From the NCBI GenBank assembly GCA_023267655.1, contig JAHFMV010000010.1, forward strand, positions 1 through 39,668: a stretch of 39,668 bases of DNA, written 5' to 3'. The translations under genes were made by a program, and so were the position numbers. A model generated the notes under the pieces. The model was not told the origin of the DNA and ran no database searches. It saw nothing but the letters and a program-made list of their open reading frames with translations. Below are positions 7,792-15,687 of this stretch, piece after piece; the stretch's first letter is position 1, and each line of letters opens with the position of its first letter. Source of the DNA: Candidatus Kaiserbacteria bacterium (GTDB lineage: Bacteria > Patescibacteriota > Minisyncoccia > Phycocordibacterales > UBA2100).

Positions 7792-8640
7792 TTACGACAA
7801 ATATTCGCGGATGAGCTTGTCGAACCGCCATTGTTGCAACCGCGGCCACGCATTCATGCCGCTGCACAGCCAAATGGCGCGACAAAACGCCAAATCATTG
7901 ATGTCTTTCTGCGAAATGTGTATTTGCGCTTTCTTTGCGATTGGTAGCAATGCTTGTACATACTCATTTTTTTGGTCATCAGTAAACCGATAGTGCGCAT
8001 GAAATTCATGTTCACGTGTAAGTGGCGACCAGTCAGCCGTCATAAGCGCGGAAACGATGTCGTAGCCCACCGGCCCATAAAACGAATCTTCAAGGTCGAT
8101 GACGCCGCCTTCGTACATGTTTGCTGCATTACAATCCCCATGCAGGAGCGTCCCCGGCATTTTCTGCAAACGCGCTGCGACTTCGACGAACCGCTCTTCG
8201 ATAGCTTTTCCGTATCCACCGATTTCGCGCGAAAGGTGCATCAGGTTGATCCCTGCAGCAAATTCTTGAATATTCCATTTCGGCTGCGCGGCACGCACCT
8301 CGGCGACAAACAGTTTTTTTGCGACAGCGACGAAGCGTGCGAAATTCGTATCAGTAATACTGCCCGTCGCATAATCATCGGCAAAGAGTGCGCGAAATGA
8401 TGCGCGCCCGAGCGAGGCTTCAATAAAATATCCCTTCCCTTCGTGCTCACCCTCTGCTCGTATTTCCGCGACGGGATAGTGCGCTTTTTCCATTTCGTGG
8501 TGAAGCGCGAGGTCGCGCGTGATGTTACTTTTCTCGCCAATGCGCAAAAACTCCGATTGTCCGCGATACACCGCGGCACCGGATCGCTGCGTGCCGAGCA
8601 GATCGAACGTTTTCCCTTCGATACTAAGTGTCGCGGGCAT
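7792..8640 (-). CDS. APH/choline-kinase-fold phosphotransferase
   Basis: 282 residues with aminoglycoside-phosphotransferase-like kinase signatures. The catalytic loop [12 protein letters not shown] (HGDxxxxN) is near residues 166-177, and the metal-binding motif [11 protein letters not shown] (DLE in place of DFG) is near 180-190, followed by a helical C-lobe. The N-lobe is short and Gly-poor. The substrate cannot be predicted: the family includes antibiotic, choline, homoserine, fructosamine and sugar kinases. The start lies two bases after the dnaK stop, so the gene is co-transcribed with dnaK. That placement, between dnaK and dnaJ, is unusual and makes an antibiotic-resistance role less likely than a housekeeping one. 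Confidence 0.8.
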   Translation of the reverse strand: MPATLSIEGKTFDLLGTQRSGAAVYRGQSEFLRIGEKSNITRDLALHHEMEKAHYPVAEIRAEGEHEGKGYFIEASLGRASFRALFADDYATGSITDTNFARFVAVAKKLFVAEVRAAQPKWNIQEFAAGINLMHLSREIGGYGKAIEERFVEVAARLQKMPGTLLHGDCNAANMYEGGVIDLEDSFYGPVGYDIVSALMTADWSPLTREHEFHAHYRFTDDQKNEYVQALLPIAKKAQIHISQKDINDLAFCRAIWLCSGMNAWPRLQQWRFDKLIREYLS

Positions 8641-8642
8641 GC

Positions 8643-10505
8643 CTACTGATGCTGCTGTGGACCAGATTCAGGATTCTGTTGCCCCGCATCACCTTGCGGC
8701 TGTTGCTGTTTCGCCATAGCTTCACCGATCGCGCTCATGGCGCTGGAGAGCGCGTCAGCAGCTGATTTGATGGCGTCTGCATCAGTGCCTGCGCGCGCAG
8801 ATTTCAATGCATCGATTTTCTCTTGCACGTTCTTTTTCACCTCATCGCCCACTTTGTCACCGTGTTCCTTCAATGCTTTTTCTGCCGCGTACATCAGCTG
8901 GTCTGCCGAATTGTGTGCTTCGACAAGATCACGTTTCTTCTTATCGCTTTCGGCATTCGCTTCGGCGTCGGTCCGCATCTTTTCGATATCGGCATCAGTG
9001 AGACCACTACGCTGCTCAATGCGAATGGACTGCTCTTTGCCCGATGTTTTATCTTTAGCCTTCACACTCAAAATTCCATTTGCATCGATGTCGAACGTAA
9101 CTTCAACTTGCGGCATGCCGCGCGGCGCCGGTGGGATTCCGTCGAGATTAAAACGACCGAGCGATTTGTTATCCCCCGCCATTGGACGTTCGCCTTGGAC
9201 GACATGGATCTCGACCGATGGCTGGTTATCGGAAGCGGTTGAAAAGACCTGTGATTTTGAGGTAGGAATCGTGGTGTTGCGCTCGATCAATTTCGTCGCA
9301 ACACTGCCGAGCGTTTCGATGCCGAGCGAAAGCGGGATCACGTCGAGAAGGAGCACGTCTTTAACATCGCCCTGCATAATGCCGCCCTGGAGTGCCGCGC
9401 CGAGTGCAACGACTTCGTCAGGATTGACGCCCATGTGCGGCTTTTTGTTGAAGAATTTCTCGACGGCGCTCTGCATCGCGGGCATACGCGTTTGGCCGCC
9501 GACCAAGATGACTTCGTTAATATCGCCAACCTTAAATGGCGAGACATCCATCGCGCGTTTCGTGATATCCATCGCCCGTTTGATGAATTCGTCAGAGAGT
9601 TCTTCGAGCTTTGCCCGAGACATCTTTATTAAAAGATGTCGGGGGCCCGAAGCGTCCGATGTGATGAATGGAATATTGATTTCAGTCTCTACGGCCGTCG
9701 AGAGTTCGATTTTCGCCTTCTCTGCGGCTTCATCCAGTCTCTGGCGGGCAAGAGCGTCATTGCGGATATCAATACCGCTTTCTTTCTTGAATTCATCAGC
9801 GATCCAGCCCATGATTTTTTGATCAAGGTCTTTTCCGCCAAGATGTGCATCGCCGTCCGTTGCGCGAACTTCGATCACATCATCACCGACTTCAAGCACC
9901 GAAATATCGAACGTACCGCCGCCGAAATCGAATACGACGATCTTTTCGTTCTTCTTTTTGTTGAATCCGTAGGCGAGCGCGGCGGCTGTCGGCTCGTTGA
10001 TGATACGCTTCACATCGAGTCCGGCGATTTTCCCCGCATCTTTCGTTGCTGCGCGTTGTGCGTCGTTGAAATACGCAGGAACCGTGATCACCGCTTCCGT
10101 AATCGTCTCGCCAAGCTTTGCCTCCGCATCCTGCTTCAATTTTTGGAGAATCATCGCGGAAATTTCCTCCGGTCGATACCATTTGTCGCCCATTTGTACT
10201 TCGATGCCGCCATTAGACGACTTCCGCATTTCAAACGGAACAGCTGCTTTATCTTTTTGCACCATTGCCTCGTCAAAGTTGTGCCCGATGAAGCGTTTGA
10301 TTTGGTAAATAGTATTTTTTGGATTCGTAACGGCCTGGCGACGTGCAAGAAGGCCTACAACGCGCTCGCCGGTTTTCGTAACTGCCACAACTGATGGCGT
10401 CGTACGTGCGCCTTCCGCGTTTTCAATGATGACCGGCTCGCCGCCTTTTACGACTGCGACCGCGGAGTTCGTTGTTCCCAAGTCAATACCAATTATTTTT
10501 GCCAT
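8643..10505 (-). CDS. dnaK: Chaperone protein DnaK (Hsp70)
   Basis: ATP-dependent Hsp70 of 620 residues, cytoplasmic, working with DnaJ and GrpE. The nucleotide-binding domain (about 1-375) begins [15 protein letters not shown] and has [16 protein letters not shown] and [11 protein letters not shown]. The conserved linker [15 protein letters not shown] leads to the substrate-binding domain and helical lid. The Gln/Pro-rich tail ([20 protein letters not shown]) is typical of bacterial DnaK. A 12-bp hairpin lies inside the coding sequence at 9615-9644. The upstream promoter borrows its -35 from a REP-like repeat. There is no Shine-Dalgarno sequence. Its partner grpE is separated by a RAYT gene. 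Confidence 0.98.
   Translation of the reverse strand: MAKIIGIDLGTTNSAVAVVKGGEPVIIENAEGARTTPSVVAVTKTGERVVGLLARRQAVTNPKNTIYQIKRFIGHNFDEAMVQKDKAAVPFEMRKSSNGGIEVQMGDKWYRPEEISAMILQKLKQDAEAKLGETITEAVITVPAYFNDAQRAATKDAGKIAGLDVKRIINEPTAAALAYGFNKKKNEKIVVFDFGGGTFDISVLEVGDDVIEVRATDGDAHLGGKDLDQKIMGWIADEFKKESGIDIRNDALARQRLDEAAEKAKIELSTAVETEINIPFITSDASGPRHLLIKMSRAKLEELSDEFIKRAMDITKRAMDVSPFKVGDINEVILVGGQTRMPAMQSAVEKFFNKKPHMGVNPDEVVALGAALQGGIMQGDVKDVLLLDVIPLSLGIETLGSVATKLIERNTTIPTSKSQVFSTASDNQPSVEIHVVQGERPMAGDNKSLGRFNLDGIPPAPRGMPQVEVTFDIDANGILSVKAKDKTSGKEQSIRIEQRSGLTDADIEKMRTDAEANAESDKKKRDLVEAHNSADQLMYAAEKALKEHGDKVGDEVKKNVQEKIDALKSARAGTDADAIKSAADALSSAMSAIGEAMAKQQQPQGDAGQQNPESGPQQHQ
9615..9644 (-). repeat. 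Strong hairpin inside dnaK coding sequence
   Basis: CCCG (9615-9618) pairs with CGGG (9641-9644), and ACATCTTT (9621-9628) pairs with AAAGATGT (9633-9640), leaving a two-base bulge and a four-base loop. The encoded residues (RHLLIKMSR) align with the normal DnaK sequence, so it is not an insertion. The codons CTT TTA ATA AAG look A/T-rich against their surroundings, as if the fold were selected at the RNA level. Confidence 0.5.
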
Positions 10506-10546
10506 ATTTTTCTGAATTGTGTCAAATTGATAATATTATTCCGGAT

Positions 10547-10574
10547 ATTATATGTGATGAATTTAAATGTGCAA
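10547..10574 (-). promoter_or_regulatory. dnaK promoter using a REP repeat as -35
   Basis: On the minus strand TTGCAC (10569-10574) and a perfect TATAAT (10547-10552) are separated by 16 bp. The -35 lies inside the RAYT-associated palindrome (10567-10589). Transcription would start near 10540, giving a leader of about 35 bases without a Shine-Dalgarno sequence. Confidence 0.6.
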
Positions 10575-10589
10575 GCCAAGCCTGCACAT
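10567..10589. repeat. REP-like palindrome, copy 1
   Basis: ATGTGCA at the left and TGCACAT at the right flank the nine-base loop AGCCAAGCC. The unit is identical to that at 11340-11362 and inverted relative to 11371-11393. The three copies bracket the RAYT gene, as expected for its cognate REP sites. Confidence 0.85.
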
Positions 10590-10609
10590 GTATGTAATAA
10601 TATATGATT

Positions 10610-11311
10610 TCAGTCAAGTTCTAGCTCATGAAAGTCCTCACCCCTCAGGTATTTCCCTTCCAATAAATCTCTGCCGAAAGTAATCAGATCTTCTTCCCCA
10701 AAAATTTCATCTATGGCTTCAAAGTCGACTAACGAACGTTGGCGCAAACGGAGATAGTCCGCGAGACTATTAAAGGGATCCGACTGAGCCCACTCGAGCG
10801 CTTGTTTGTAGTTTTGTATCGCATTTTGAAACCCATGCGGATATCGTTCAAATGGATTTTTTATTTGTATATATGCGGCCAGATACTGCAAGTGCACATC
10901 AGAGTCAACAACTCGAGCTCTGTACGGTCCTTGGAAAAGTGAGCCTCTTTCTTTGTATTTCGTATTGAAATAGGCTGCCATACTTGTACACACGCGCTGC
11001 ATGAATTTTGCAATTCCGTCTTCCGTGCGTTCCTGCAAAAGTATATGAAAATGATTATCCATCAGGCAATATGCAAGGATGGAAACGTACGGCGCAGGCT
11101 CCCCCCATGTTTCTGGACGTTTGAATCCTGCGCGAATATGTTCTGGCGCAATCTCTCGCTCCCAATTACGAGGCACTGAGTCGTCATTCAGATATTTGAT
11201 AAGTCTCAAAAAACGCCATCGATCAGATTCGTCTCGGACGATGTTCGCCTGCCGCGCACCTCGTTGGACAACATGGACAATGACGTCTTTCCCAAAAGTT
11301 TCTTTTCGCAT
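10610..11311 (-). CDS. REP-associated tyrosine transposase (RAYT, Y1 HUH family)
   Basis: 233 residues of the IS200/IS605-like single-strand HUH nuclease family. The opening HVVQRGARQANI and the HUH pair H87-x-H89 in CLMDNHFHILLQE are clear. The catalytic Tyr is most likely Y114 in MAAYFNTKY, followed by the family pattern RGSLFQGPYRA. RAYTs nick and rejoin single-stranded REP hairpins and are usually domesticated single-copy genes rather than self-mobile. Here palindromes of one family lie just beyond both ends of the gene, supporting a cognate RAYT/REP pair. The gene separates grpE from dnaK. The start ATG (11311) matches the family N-terminus. Confidence 0.92.
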   Translation of the reverse strand: MRKETFGKDVIVHVVQRGARQANIVRDESDRWRFLRLIKYLNDDSVPRNWEREIAPEHIRAGFKRPETWGEPAPYVSILAYCLMDNHFHILLQERTEDGIAKFMQRVCTSMAAYFNTKYKERGSLFQGPYRARVVDSDVHLQYLAAYIQIKNPFERYPHGFQNAIQNYKQALEWAQSDPFNSLADYLRLRQRSLVDFEAIDEIFGEEDLITFGRDLLEGKYLRGEDFHELELD

Positions 11312-11339
11312 TAAGGCAATGCTGCCCTAAATGCAATCT

Positions 11340-11393
11340 ATGTGCAAGCCAAGCCTGCACATGAAGATTAATGTGCAGGCTTGGCTTGCACAT
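11340..11393. repeat. REP-like inverted pair (BIME-like), copies 2 and 3
   Basis: Copy 2 (11340-11362) has the same orientation as copy 1. Copy 3 (11371-11393) is its exact reverse complement after the eight-base spacer GAAGATTA. Together they can form one long cruciform or stem. This head-to-head pairing is the BIME arrangement on which RAYT proteins are known to act. Confidence 0.85.
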
Positions 11394-11428
11394 TTCAGTC
11401 TCCAAGTTCTCTGAATAAAGTAATTTGA

Positions 11429-11968
11429 TTACTTAAAGATTGCCACTTGGGCGGGGCGGAGGATGCGATTTTCTGTACGGTAGCCGCGGCGGAAGACTCT
11501 GGCTATGGTGTGAGAAATTCCGCCTTCCGCTTCTTGGATGGGCTCGTGAAGCGCGGGGTCGAATTGGTCGCCTTCTTTTCCGAACAGTTCGACACCGTGG
11601 GTCTTTAAAACGCCTTCGATTTGGCCTCTGATGCTCTCGATGCCGGAACGCCACGCTTTATCGACGTTGTTCCATGCCTCACCTTGCATCGCCATATCAA
11701 ATCCGTCGAGTGCAGGAATTAATTCTTCAACAAGAATTTCCTTGCCGCGATTTCCCGCGCGAGAAAGCGCTTCGGCGACTTCTTTTTTAGCATTCACCAT
11801 GTCTGCTTTTGCCCGCTGCCAGCCGTCGAGATATTCATCACGTTTTGCTTTTGCTTCTTTCAATTCTTCGCGTAATTTTTGCATTTTCGCCTTTACAGCG
11901 CCTGTTTCTCCGAGTTCATCTTCGGGTTCAAAGTCGACGTCTTCGTTTTCTGATGGAGTAGAAATCAT
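11429..11968 (-). CDS. grpE: Nucleotide exchange factor GrpE
   Basis: 179 residues. The N-terminus is acidic and likely disordered (ENEDVDFEPEDELGE). A long coiled coil (about 28-75) is followed by the conserved region LVEELIPALDGFDMAM, which contacts DnaK. The C-terminal beta domain has HEPIQEAEGG and GYRTENRILRPAQVAI. GrpE releases ADP from DnaK in the cytoplasm. The start at 11968 (MISTPSENED) is chosen because the extended -10 TGC-TATACT lies eight bases upstream and the longer frame reads through a terminator. It belongs to a chaperone block but is cut off from dnaK by the RAYT. Confidence 0.95.
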   Translation of the reverse strand: MISTPSENEDVDFEPEDELGETGAVKAKMQKLREELKEAKAKRDEYLDGWQRAKADMVNAKKEVAEALSRAGNRGKEILVEELIPALDGFDMAMQGEAWNNVDKAWRSGIESIRGQIEGVLKTHGVELFGKEGDQFDPALHEPIQEAEGGISHTIARVFRRGYRTENRILRPAQVAIFK

Positions 11969-11976
11969 ACGCGTTG

Positions 11977-11985
11977 AGTATAGCA
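11977..11985 (-). promoter_or_regulatory. Extended -10 (leaderless) for grpE
   Basis: TGC-TATACT lies on the minus strand eight bases before the grpE ATG. A T-rich -35 region overlaps the terminator of the preceding gene. The mRNA would have a leader of only one or two bases. Confidence 0.55.
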
Positions 11986-11989
11986 AATT

Positions 11990-12026
11990 GCATATAAAAA
12001 CAAAAACCGTCTGCGCGCAGACGGTT
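11990..12026 (-). terminator. Rho-independent terminator
   Basis: AACCGTCTG (12005-12013) and CAGACGGTT (12018-12026) form a nine-bp stem with loop CGCG. Reading minus, the stem is followed by TTTGTTTTTAT. It closes the small gene ending at 12036 and isolates grpE from the ribosomal cluster. Confidence 0.85.
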
Positions 12027-12035
12027 CTATGCGAG

Positions 12036-12290
12036 TTACTTTCGTCGGTCTCGACTGATGACGGAAATGACCTCGGAAATTTGTTCGTTCCCGAAATGAT
12101 TGCACAAATCAATCAGATCGAATAGCAATTTCTCATTGTCTTCTGTCAAACGATGTTCGAAATTGCTGCGGAAATATGCATAAGCTTCCGTTTCGCGAAC
12201 TTTGACGTCGTTTCTTGCAATTTCCTCTGAGATACCTCGTGCAATGCCGTGGGCGAGTCCTCCGGATTTATGTTTTGGCGATTTTGACAC
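12036..12290 (-). CDS. Small hypothetical protein (84 aa) with strong SD
   Basis: Starts at GTG 12290, preceded by GGAGG at six bases, a near-ideal Shine-Dalgarno spacing; the longer frame to 12356 has no such signal. The protein begins basic (MSKSPKHKSGGLAHGIARGISEE) and ends in a helical part with FRSNFEHRLTEDNEKLLFDLIDLCNHFGNEQ. It has no membrane segment or recognised domain. It lies just after rpsI on the same strand. A possible own promoter (TTGCTT, 17 bp, TAGTCT) overlaps the rpsI end, and a clear terminator follows. It belongs to the set of small genes here with leader, SD and terminator. Confidence 0.7.
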   Translation of the reverse strand: MSKSPKHKSGGLAHGIARGISEEIARNDVKVRETEAYAYFRSNFEHRLTEDNEKLLFDLIDLCNHFGNEQISEVISVISRDRRK

Positions 12291-12357
12291 CTTTAGCCTC
12301 CACTTCTTTGCCTTAAGCTCTCGAGCGAGACTACAATGGATCGTTTGTGAAAGCAAA

Positions 12358-12750
12358 TTAACGCTTACTCCATTGCGGAGCGCGGCGTGCAGCCACGAGG
12401 CCGAATTTCTTGCGCTCCTTTGCGCGAGGGTCGCGCTTCAAAAATCCTTTTACTTTGAGGTCTTTGCGATATGCGGCATCCATTTCAACGAGAGCGCGAG
12501 AAATGCCGAGACGGACGGCTTCTGCTTGTGCCTTTTGACCACCGCCCTTCACCAGTGCAGTTACGATAAATGCACCACCGACTGTTTTAAACGGCGCGTG
12601 GATCGTGTCGTGCATGATTGTAAGTGGAAAGTAATCCGACGCGTTTTTGTTGTTGACGGTAATTGATGTTGATTTTGCCGGCGTGATGCGTACACGTGCC
12701 GATGCGGTCTTGCGGCGACCTACTGTTTCGATGTATTTCTTATCAGCCAT
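12358..12750 (-). CDS. rpsI: 30S ribosomal protein uS9
   Basis: 130 residues, ending in the characteristic basic tail RAPQWSKR, which reaches the decoding centre. The family pattern YIETVGRRKTASARVRI at the N-terminus and GGGQKAQAEAVRLGISRAL in the middle are clear. Normal length. Its ATG lies one base after the rplM stop, so the two are translationally coupled, as in most bacteria. Confidence 0.97.
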   Translation of the reverse strand: MADKKYIETVGRRKTASARVRITPAKSTSITVNNKNASDYFPLTIMHDTIHAPFKTVGGAFIVTALVKGGGQKAQAEAVRLGISRALVEMDAAYRKDLKVKGFLKRDPRAKERKKFGLVAARRAPQWSKR

Positions 12751-12751
12751 A

Positions 12752-13111
12752 TTATTCTGTAATTATCAAACGTTTAAGTCGTGCGGTTTTCATGGTGTTG
12801 CGCGGAAGCATGCGTTCGATTGCTTTGCGCACCGCTTCGCCCTTGCCGCGGCGACCAACAAGCGAGCCAAGCGATTCAATCTTGAGCCCACCTGGGTGTC
12901 CCGAGTACTGTGTGTAGGATTTTTGCAAACGTTTCTTTTCAGTCACGCGGATTTTGCCGGCATTTGAAATCGTGACTTTCACGACCGACGGGATGTGCGG
13001 CGTGTAGTCGGCGTGCGCCTTACCCATAAGTGCTTTTGCCGCTTCTGCCGCAACGCGGCCGATTGCCTTTCCGGATGCGTCGATCGTGTATTGTTTTTGC
13101 TTTTGTTCCAT
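12752..13111 (-). CDS. rplM: 50S ribosomal protein uL13 (short form)
   Basis: 119 residues, compared with about 142 in most bacteria. It keeps the N-terminal YTIDASGKAIGRVA core, the AHADYTPHIPSVVKV region, KSYTQYSGHPGGLK and the C-terminal AIERMLPRN. The missing length appears to be mostly from the N-terminus and C-terminus rather than from frame disruption. The start at MEQKQKQYTIDA is used because upstream codons overlap rplQ and are not homologous. It lies four bases after the rplQ stop and directly before rpsI. Confidence 0.94.
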   Translation of the reverse strand: MEQKQKQYTIDASGKAIGRVAAEAAKALMGKAHADYTPHIPSVVKVTISNAGKIRVTEKKRLQKSYTQYSGHPGGLKIESLGSLVGRRGKGEAVRKAIERMLPRNTMKTARLKRLIITE

Positions 13112-13115
13112 ACAA

Positions 13116-13469
13116 TTATGCGACAAATTCGATGCGTGCCATTTCTGCGACGCGATTGCCGATTTTGCCGAGGCGAATGATGCGCGTGTAACCACCAGCG
13201 CGCGTAGCGTAGCGTTTTGCGTATTCCGCGTGCAACTTTTTTGTTGCTTCCGGTGAACCAAGTCGTGTCGAGACGAGGCGTCGCGATGCGACGGTGTCAG
13301 ATTTGCTTGCCGTCACCAACTTTTCCACGAACGGGCGGAGCTCTTTTGCCTTCGCTTCGGTTGTCGTGATCGCATTCGAGAGCACCAATGAGCGCGCGAG
13401 GCCACGCAAAAGCGCGCGGCGTTGTTCGCTCGTTCTATTGAATGTCCGGCGCTTCTTGTGGTGCTTCAT
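13116..13469 (-). CDS. rplQ: 50S ribosomal protein bL17
   Basis: 117 residues. It has the standard opening MKHHKKRRTFNRTSEQRRALLRGL, the segment TEAKAKELRPFVEKLVT and the C-terminal GYTRIIRLGKIGNRVAEMARIEFV. bL17 binds 23S rRNA near the exit tunnel. The gene follows rpoA as in almost all bacteria, but a tandem repeat sits in the 52-base gap between them. Confidence 0.97.
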   Translation of the reverse strand: MKHHKKRRTFNRTSEQRRALLRGLARSLVLSNAITTTEAKAKELRPFVEKLVTASKSDTVASRRLVSTRLGSPEATKKLHAEYAKRYATRAGGYTRIIRLGKIGNRVAEMARIEFVA

Positions 13470-13472
13470 AGG

Positions 13473-13505
13473 GTAGGTTCAAGGTGTCAGGTTCCAGGTG
13501 CTAGG
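13473..13505. repeat. Tandem 14-bp near-repeat between rpoA and rplQ
   Basis: AGGTTCAAGGTGTC is followed at once by AGGTTCCAGGTGCT, then AGGG. The two units differ at three positions. The array occupies the space between the rpoA stop and the rplQ start. Its function is unknown; it resembles the other short intergenic repeats of this window in placement but not in sequence. Confidence 0.6.
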
Positions 13506-13521
13506 GAGATGCAAAAATACC

Positions 13522-14487
13522 TTATTGTGAGCGCAGGGTCAAACCAAGGTTAGAAAGCGCACGCTTGATGTCCTGCAAGCCCTTCTGGCCGAGACCTTCG
13601 ATCGCGAGGAGGTCGTCTTCGCGCTTGCGCACGAGACCGCCGACGGTGCGGATCGAAGCCGCATCGAGCGCCTGCTCGACGCGCTGCGGCATGTTCAATT
13701 CCGTGATGCGCGTCTTGAGCATTTCAGCATCTGCTGTCTTGTCTTCGCGACGCGGTCCTGCATCTTCGTCTGCCTCCGCTGTTTCTTCGGATTCCTCTTC
13801 CTTGAAGCCGACGATTGCCCGCAATTGATGGATCATCGTTTCGATTGATTTTTCAAGAGCTTCGCGCGCGGTAATCGTGCCGTCCGTTTCGATCAAAATT
13901 CGCAGCCGATTGAAATCCGTACGATCACCGACGCGCATGTTTTCGACTTCGTAGTTGACGCGGCGGATCGGCGAGAAAATCGCATCGAGCGCGATAGTGC
14001 CGATGTCAACGCGTTCTTTCTGATGGACTTCTTTCGGTACATAGCCGAGGCCGCGTTCTGCGCGCACTTCGAGTTCGAGCGTAACCTTGCCCGTGATGTC
14101 GGCGATATGCTGTTCGGGATTGAGAATTTCAACTTGTCCTGGCACTTTGAAATCTTCTGCTGTTACTGTCTTTGGACCTTTGACCGAAAGGGTAAGGGTC
14201 TGCGGCTCGTCGCTGAGGAGTTTGAGACGCATCTTGCGAACGTTCAAAAGGAGGGTGACGACGTCTTCTTTGACGCCTTCGATGGTCGAAAATTCATGCG
14301 CAACGCCCGGGATTTTCACGGACGTGACTGCGGCGCCCGGAAGCGAGGAGAGAACGATGCGGCGCAAGGAGTTCCCCAACGTATAGCCATAGCCGGGATA
14401 GAGACCGTCTATCTCGTAGGTACCAGAGCGATCCTCTTCGGAAACGACGCGGGGCTTACTGGGGAGGGCAATGTGATAATCTTGCAT
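13522..14487 (-). CDS. rpoA: DNA-directed RNA polymerase subunit alpha
   Basis: 321 residues. The N-terminal assembly domain (about 1-230) has GYTLGNSLRRIVLSSLPGAAV and the later VENMRVGDRTDFNRL. An acidic linker (EEESEETAEADEDAG) leads to the C-terminal HhH domain (RTVGGLVRKREDDLLAIEGL, GLQDIKRAL), which contacts DNA and activators. Length is normal. It follows rpsD in the conserved rpsM-rpsK-rpsD-rpoA-rplQ order. Confidence 0.97.
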   Translation of the reverse strand: MQDYHIALPSKPRVVSEEDRSGTYEIDGLYPGYGYTLGNSLRRIVLSSLPGAAVTSVKIPGVAHEFSTIEGVKEDVVTLLLNVRKMRLKLLSDEPQTLTLSVKGPKTVTAEDFKVPGQVEILNPEQHIADITGKVTLELEVRAERGLGYVPKEVHQKERVDIGTIALDAIFSPIRRVNYEVENMRVGDRTDFNRLRILIETDGTITAREALEKSIETMIHQLRAIVGFKEEESEETAEADEDAGPRREDKTADAEMLKTRITELNMPQRVEQALDAASIRTVGGLVRKREDDLLAIEGLGQKGLQDIKRALSNLGLTLRSQ

Positions 14488-14581
14488 ATGAAAATGGGCG
14501 CGAGACTAATAAAGCGCTTGTGAGCAATATACATTAATTAATAAAAAATGGCAAGTTTTGGCCACAAACAGTGGATAATTG

Positions 14582-15196
14582 CTACCTGCTGTAGAACTCG
14601 AACACCGCAGGATAGTCAAGAGGAATTTCGGCCGGCGTGTAGGCTGGGTCGCCCGCTACTTTTGCCACCATCGTCGTGAGATCGACGGAAAGCCAATGAG
14701 GGATGCTGCGAGCAGAGGCATTTTCGCCTTGCATGTGTGCAAAGAGCGTCGATGCGCGCGAACCTTCACGCACCGTGATCGTGTCATCAGTCTTGAGTCG
14801 GAATGACGGCGTCGTGATGCGCTTACCGTTGACGAGCAGATGGCCGTGCGAGGTCATTTGGCGTGCACCGCGACGCGTCAGAGCAAAACCGGCGCGATAT
14901 GCGGCGCTATCGAGGCGAAGTTCGAGCGCGCGATGCAAACTTTCTGATGGATTCTTCGTTGCAAACGCTGCTTCCGCGTAATTCGCAAGTTGCTTTTCCG
15001 GGATGCCGTACGTGAAGCGCACTTTCTGCTTTTCAAGAAGTTGTCGACCGTAGTCGGTCTTGCCGCCGCGACCGCCGCGCGAAGGCTTCTTGCCGCTGCG
15101 AGCTTCCGCGAGCGCAAATTTTTGGGTCTGCGTCTGTTCGAAAATCTGCGCGCCGAGGCGCTTGGCGATCTTATATTTTGATTTAATTTGCAACAT
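14582..15196 (-). CDS. rpsD: 30S ribosomal protein uS4
   Basis: 204 residues. An N-terminal domain with KTDYGRQLLEKQKVRFTYGI is followed by an S4 RNA-binding domain (MTSHGHLLVNGKRITTPSFRLKTDD). uS4 is a primary 16S rRNA binder that nucleates 30S assembly. The start MLQIKSKYKIAKRLG lacks the usual MARY(T/G)GP opening, which is a lineage variation rather than truncation. A 94-base gap follows towards rpoA, A/T-rich and with a DnaA-box-like TTATCCACT near 14571-14579. Confidence 0.95.
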   Translation of the reverse strand: MLQIKSKYKIAKRLGAQIFEQTQTQKFALAEARSGKKPSRGGRGGKTDYGRQLLEKQKVRFTYGIPEKQLANYAEAAFATKNPSESLHRALELRLDSAAYRAGFALTRRGARQMTSHGHLLVNGKRITTPSFRLKTDDTITVREGSRASTLFAHMQGENASARSIPHWLSVDLTTMVAKVAGDPAYTPAEIPLDYPAVFEFYSR

Positions 15197-15210
15197 AAAG
15201 ATTTCGAGGA

Positions 15211-15645
15211 TTAGATGCGGCGAGCTTTACGTGGGCGGGGTCCGTTATGCGGTACCGGTGTGTCATCCGAAATACGGGTGATTTCGATGCCTTTTCCCGC
15301 AAAACCGCGGAGTGCACTCTCGCGTCCCGAGCCAACGCCGCGAATGACCACATCGACTTCTTTGAGTCCCATAAGCGCGCCTTTTTCACCGACAAGTTCG
15401 CCGACTTTTGCCGCAGCAAAGGGCGTGCCTTTCTTCGCACCGGAGAATCCAAGAGCGCCAGAGGATGACCATGCGACCGTATTTCCTTCCTTATCGGCGA
15501 GCAATACCTTGGTATTGTTGTAGGTAGCATGGATATGGAGCGTGCCCGAGGCGAGCGCTTTTTTCGAGCCACGCGCGAGGGAGCGACTCTTGAGCCCTTG
15601 GTCGACGGTTCCTCCGCTCTTTCTGATTATTCTTTTTTTGCCCAT
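15211..15645 (-). CDS. rpsK: 30S ribosomal protein uS11
   Basis: 144 residues, slightly longer than the usual ~129 through a basic N-terminal extension (MGKKRIIRKSGGTVDQGLKS). Core motifs HIHATYNNTKVLLADKEGN, AWSSSGALGFSGAKKGTPFAA and PHNGPRPRKARRI are clear. It forms part of the 30S platform. It sits between rpsM and rpsD in the conserved order. Confidence 0.96.
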   Translation of the reverse strand: MGKKRIIRKSGGTVDQGLKSRSLARGSKKALASGTLHIHATYNNTKVLLADKEGNTVAWSSSGALGFSGAKKGTPFAAAKVGELVGEKGALMGLKEVDVVIRGVGSGRESALRGFAGKGIEITRISDDTPVPHNGPRPRKARRI

Positions 15646-15658
15646 GGTATTTGTATTT

Positions 15659-15683
15659 TCTAGAAGCTCGACGCTCGCAGCTG
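15659..15683. repeat. Stop-codon repeat family, copy b (after rpsM)
   Basis: On the minus strand, AGCTGCGAGCGTCGAGCTTC begins six bases after the rpsM TAA. It matches one arm of the larger element after dnaB and is related to the element at the rpmG stop. It fills most of the rpsM-rpsK gap. Confidence 0.65.
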
Positions 15684-15687
15684 TTTT

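Noticed and set aside
8737-9822. 361-codon plus-strand frame opposite dnaK
   Set aside because: Long antisense frames opposite dnaK are a known composition effect; the Ser-rich translation has no recognisable domain.
7754-11990. CIRCE/HrcA operator at the chaperone genes
   Set aside because: I looked for TTAGCACTC-N9-GAGTGCTAA upstream of grpE, dnaK and dnaJ and saw none.
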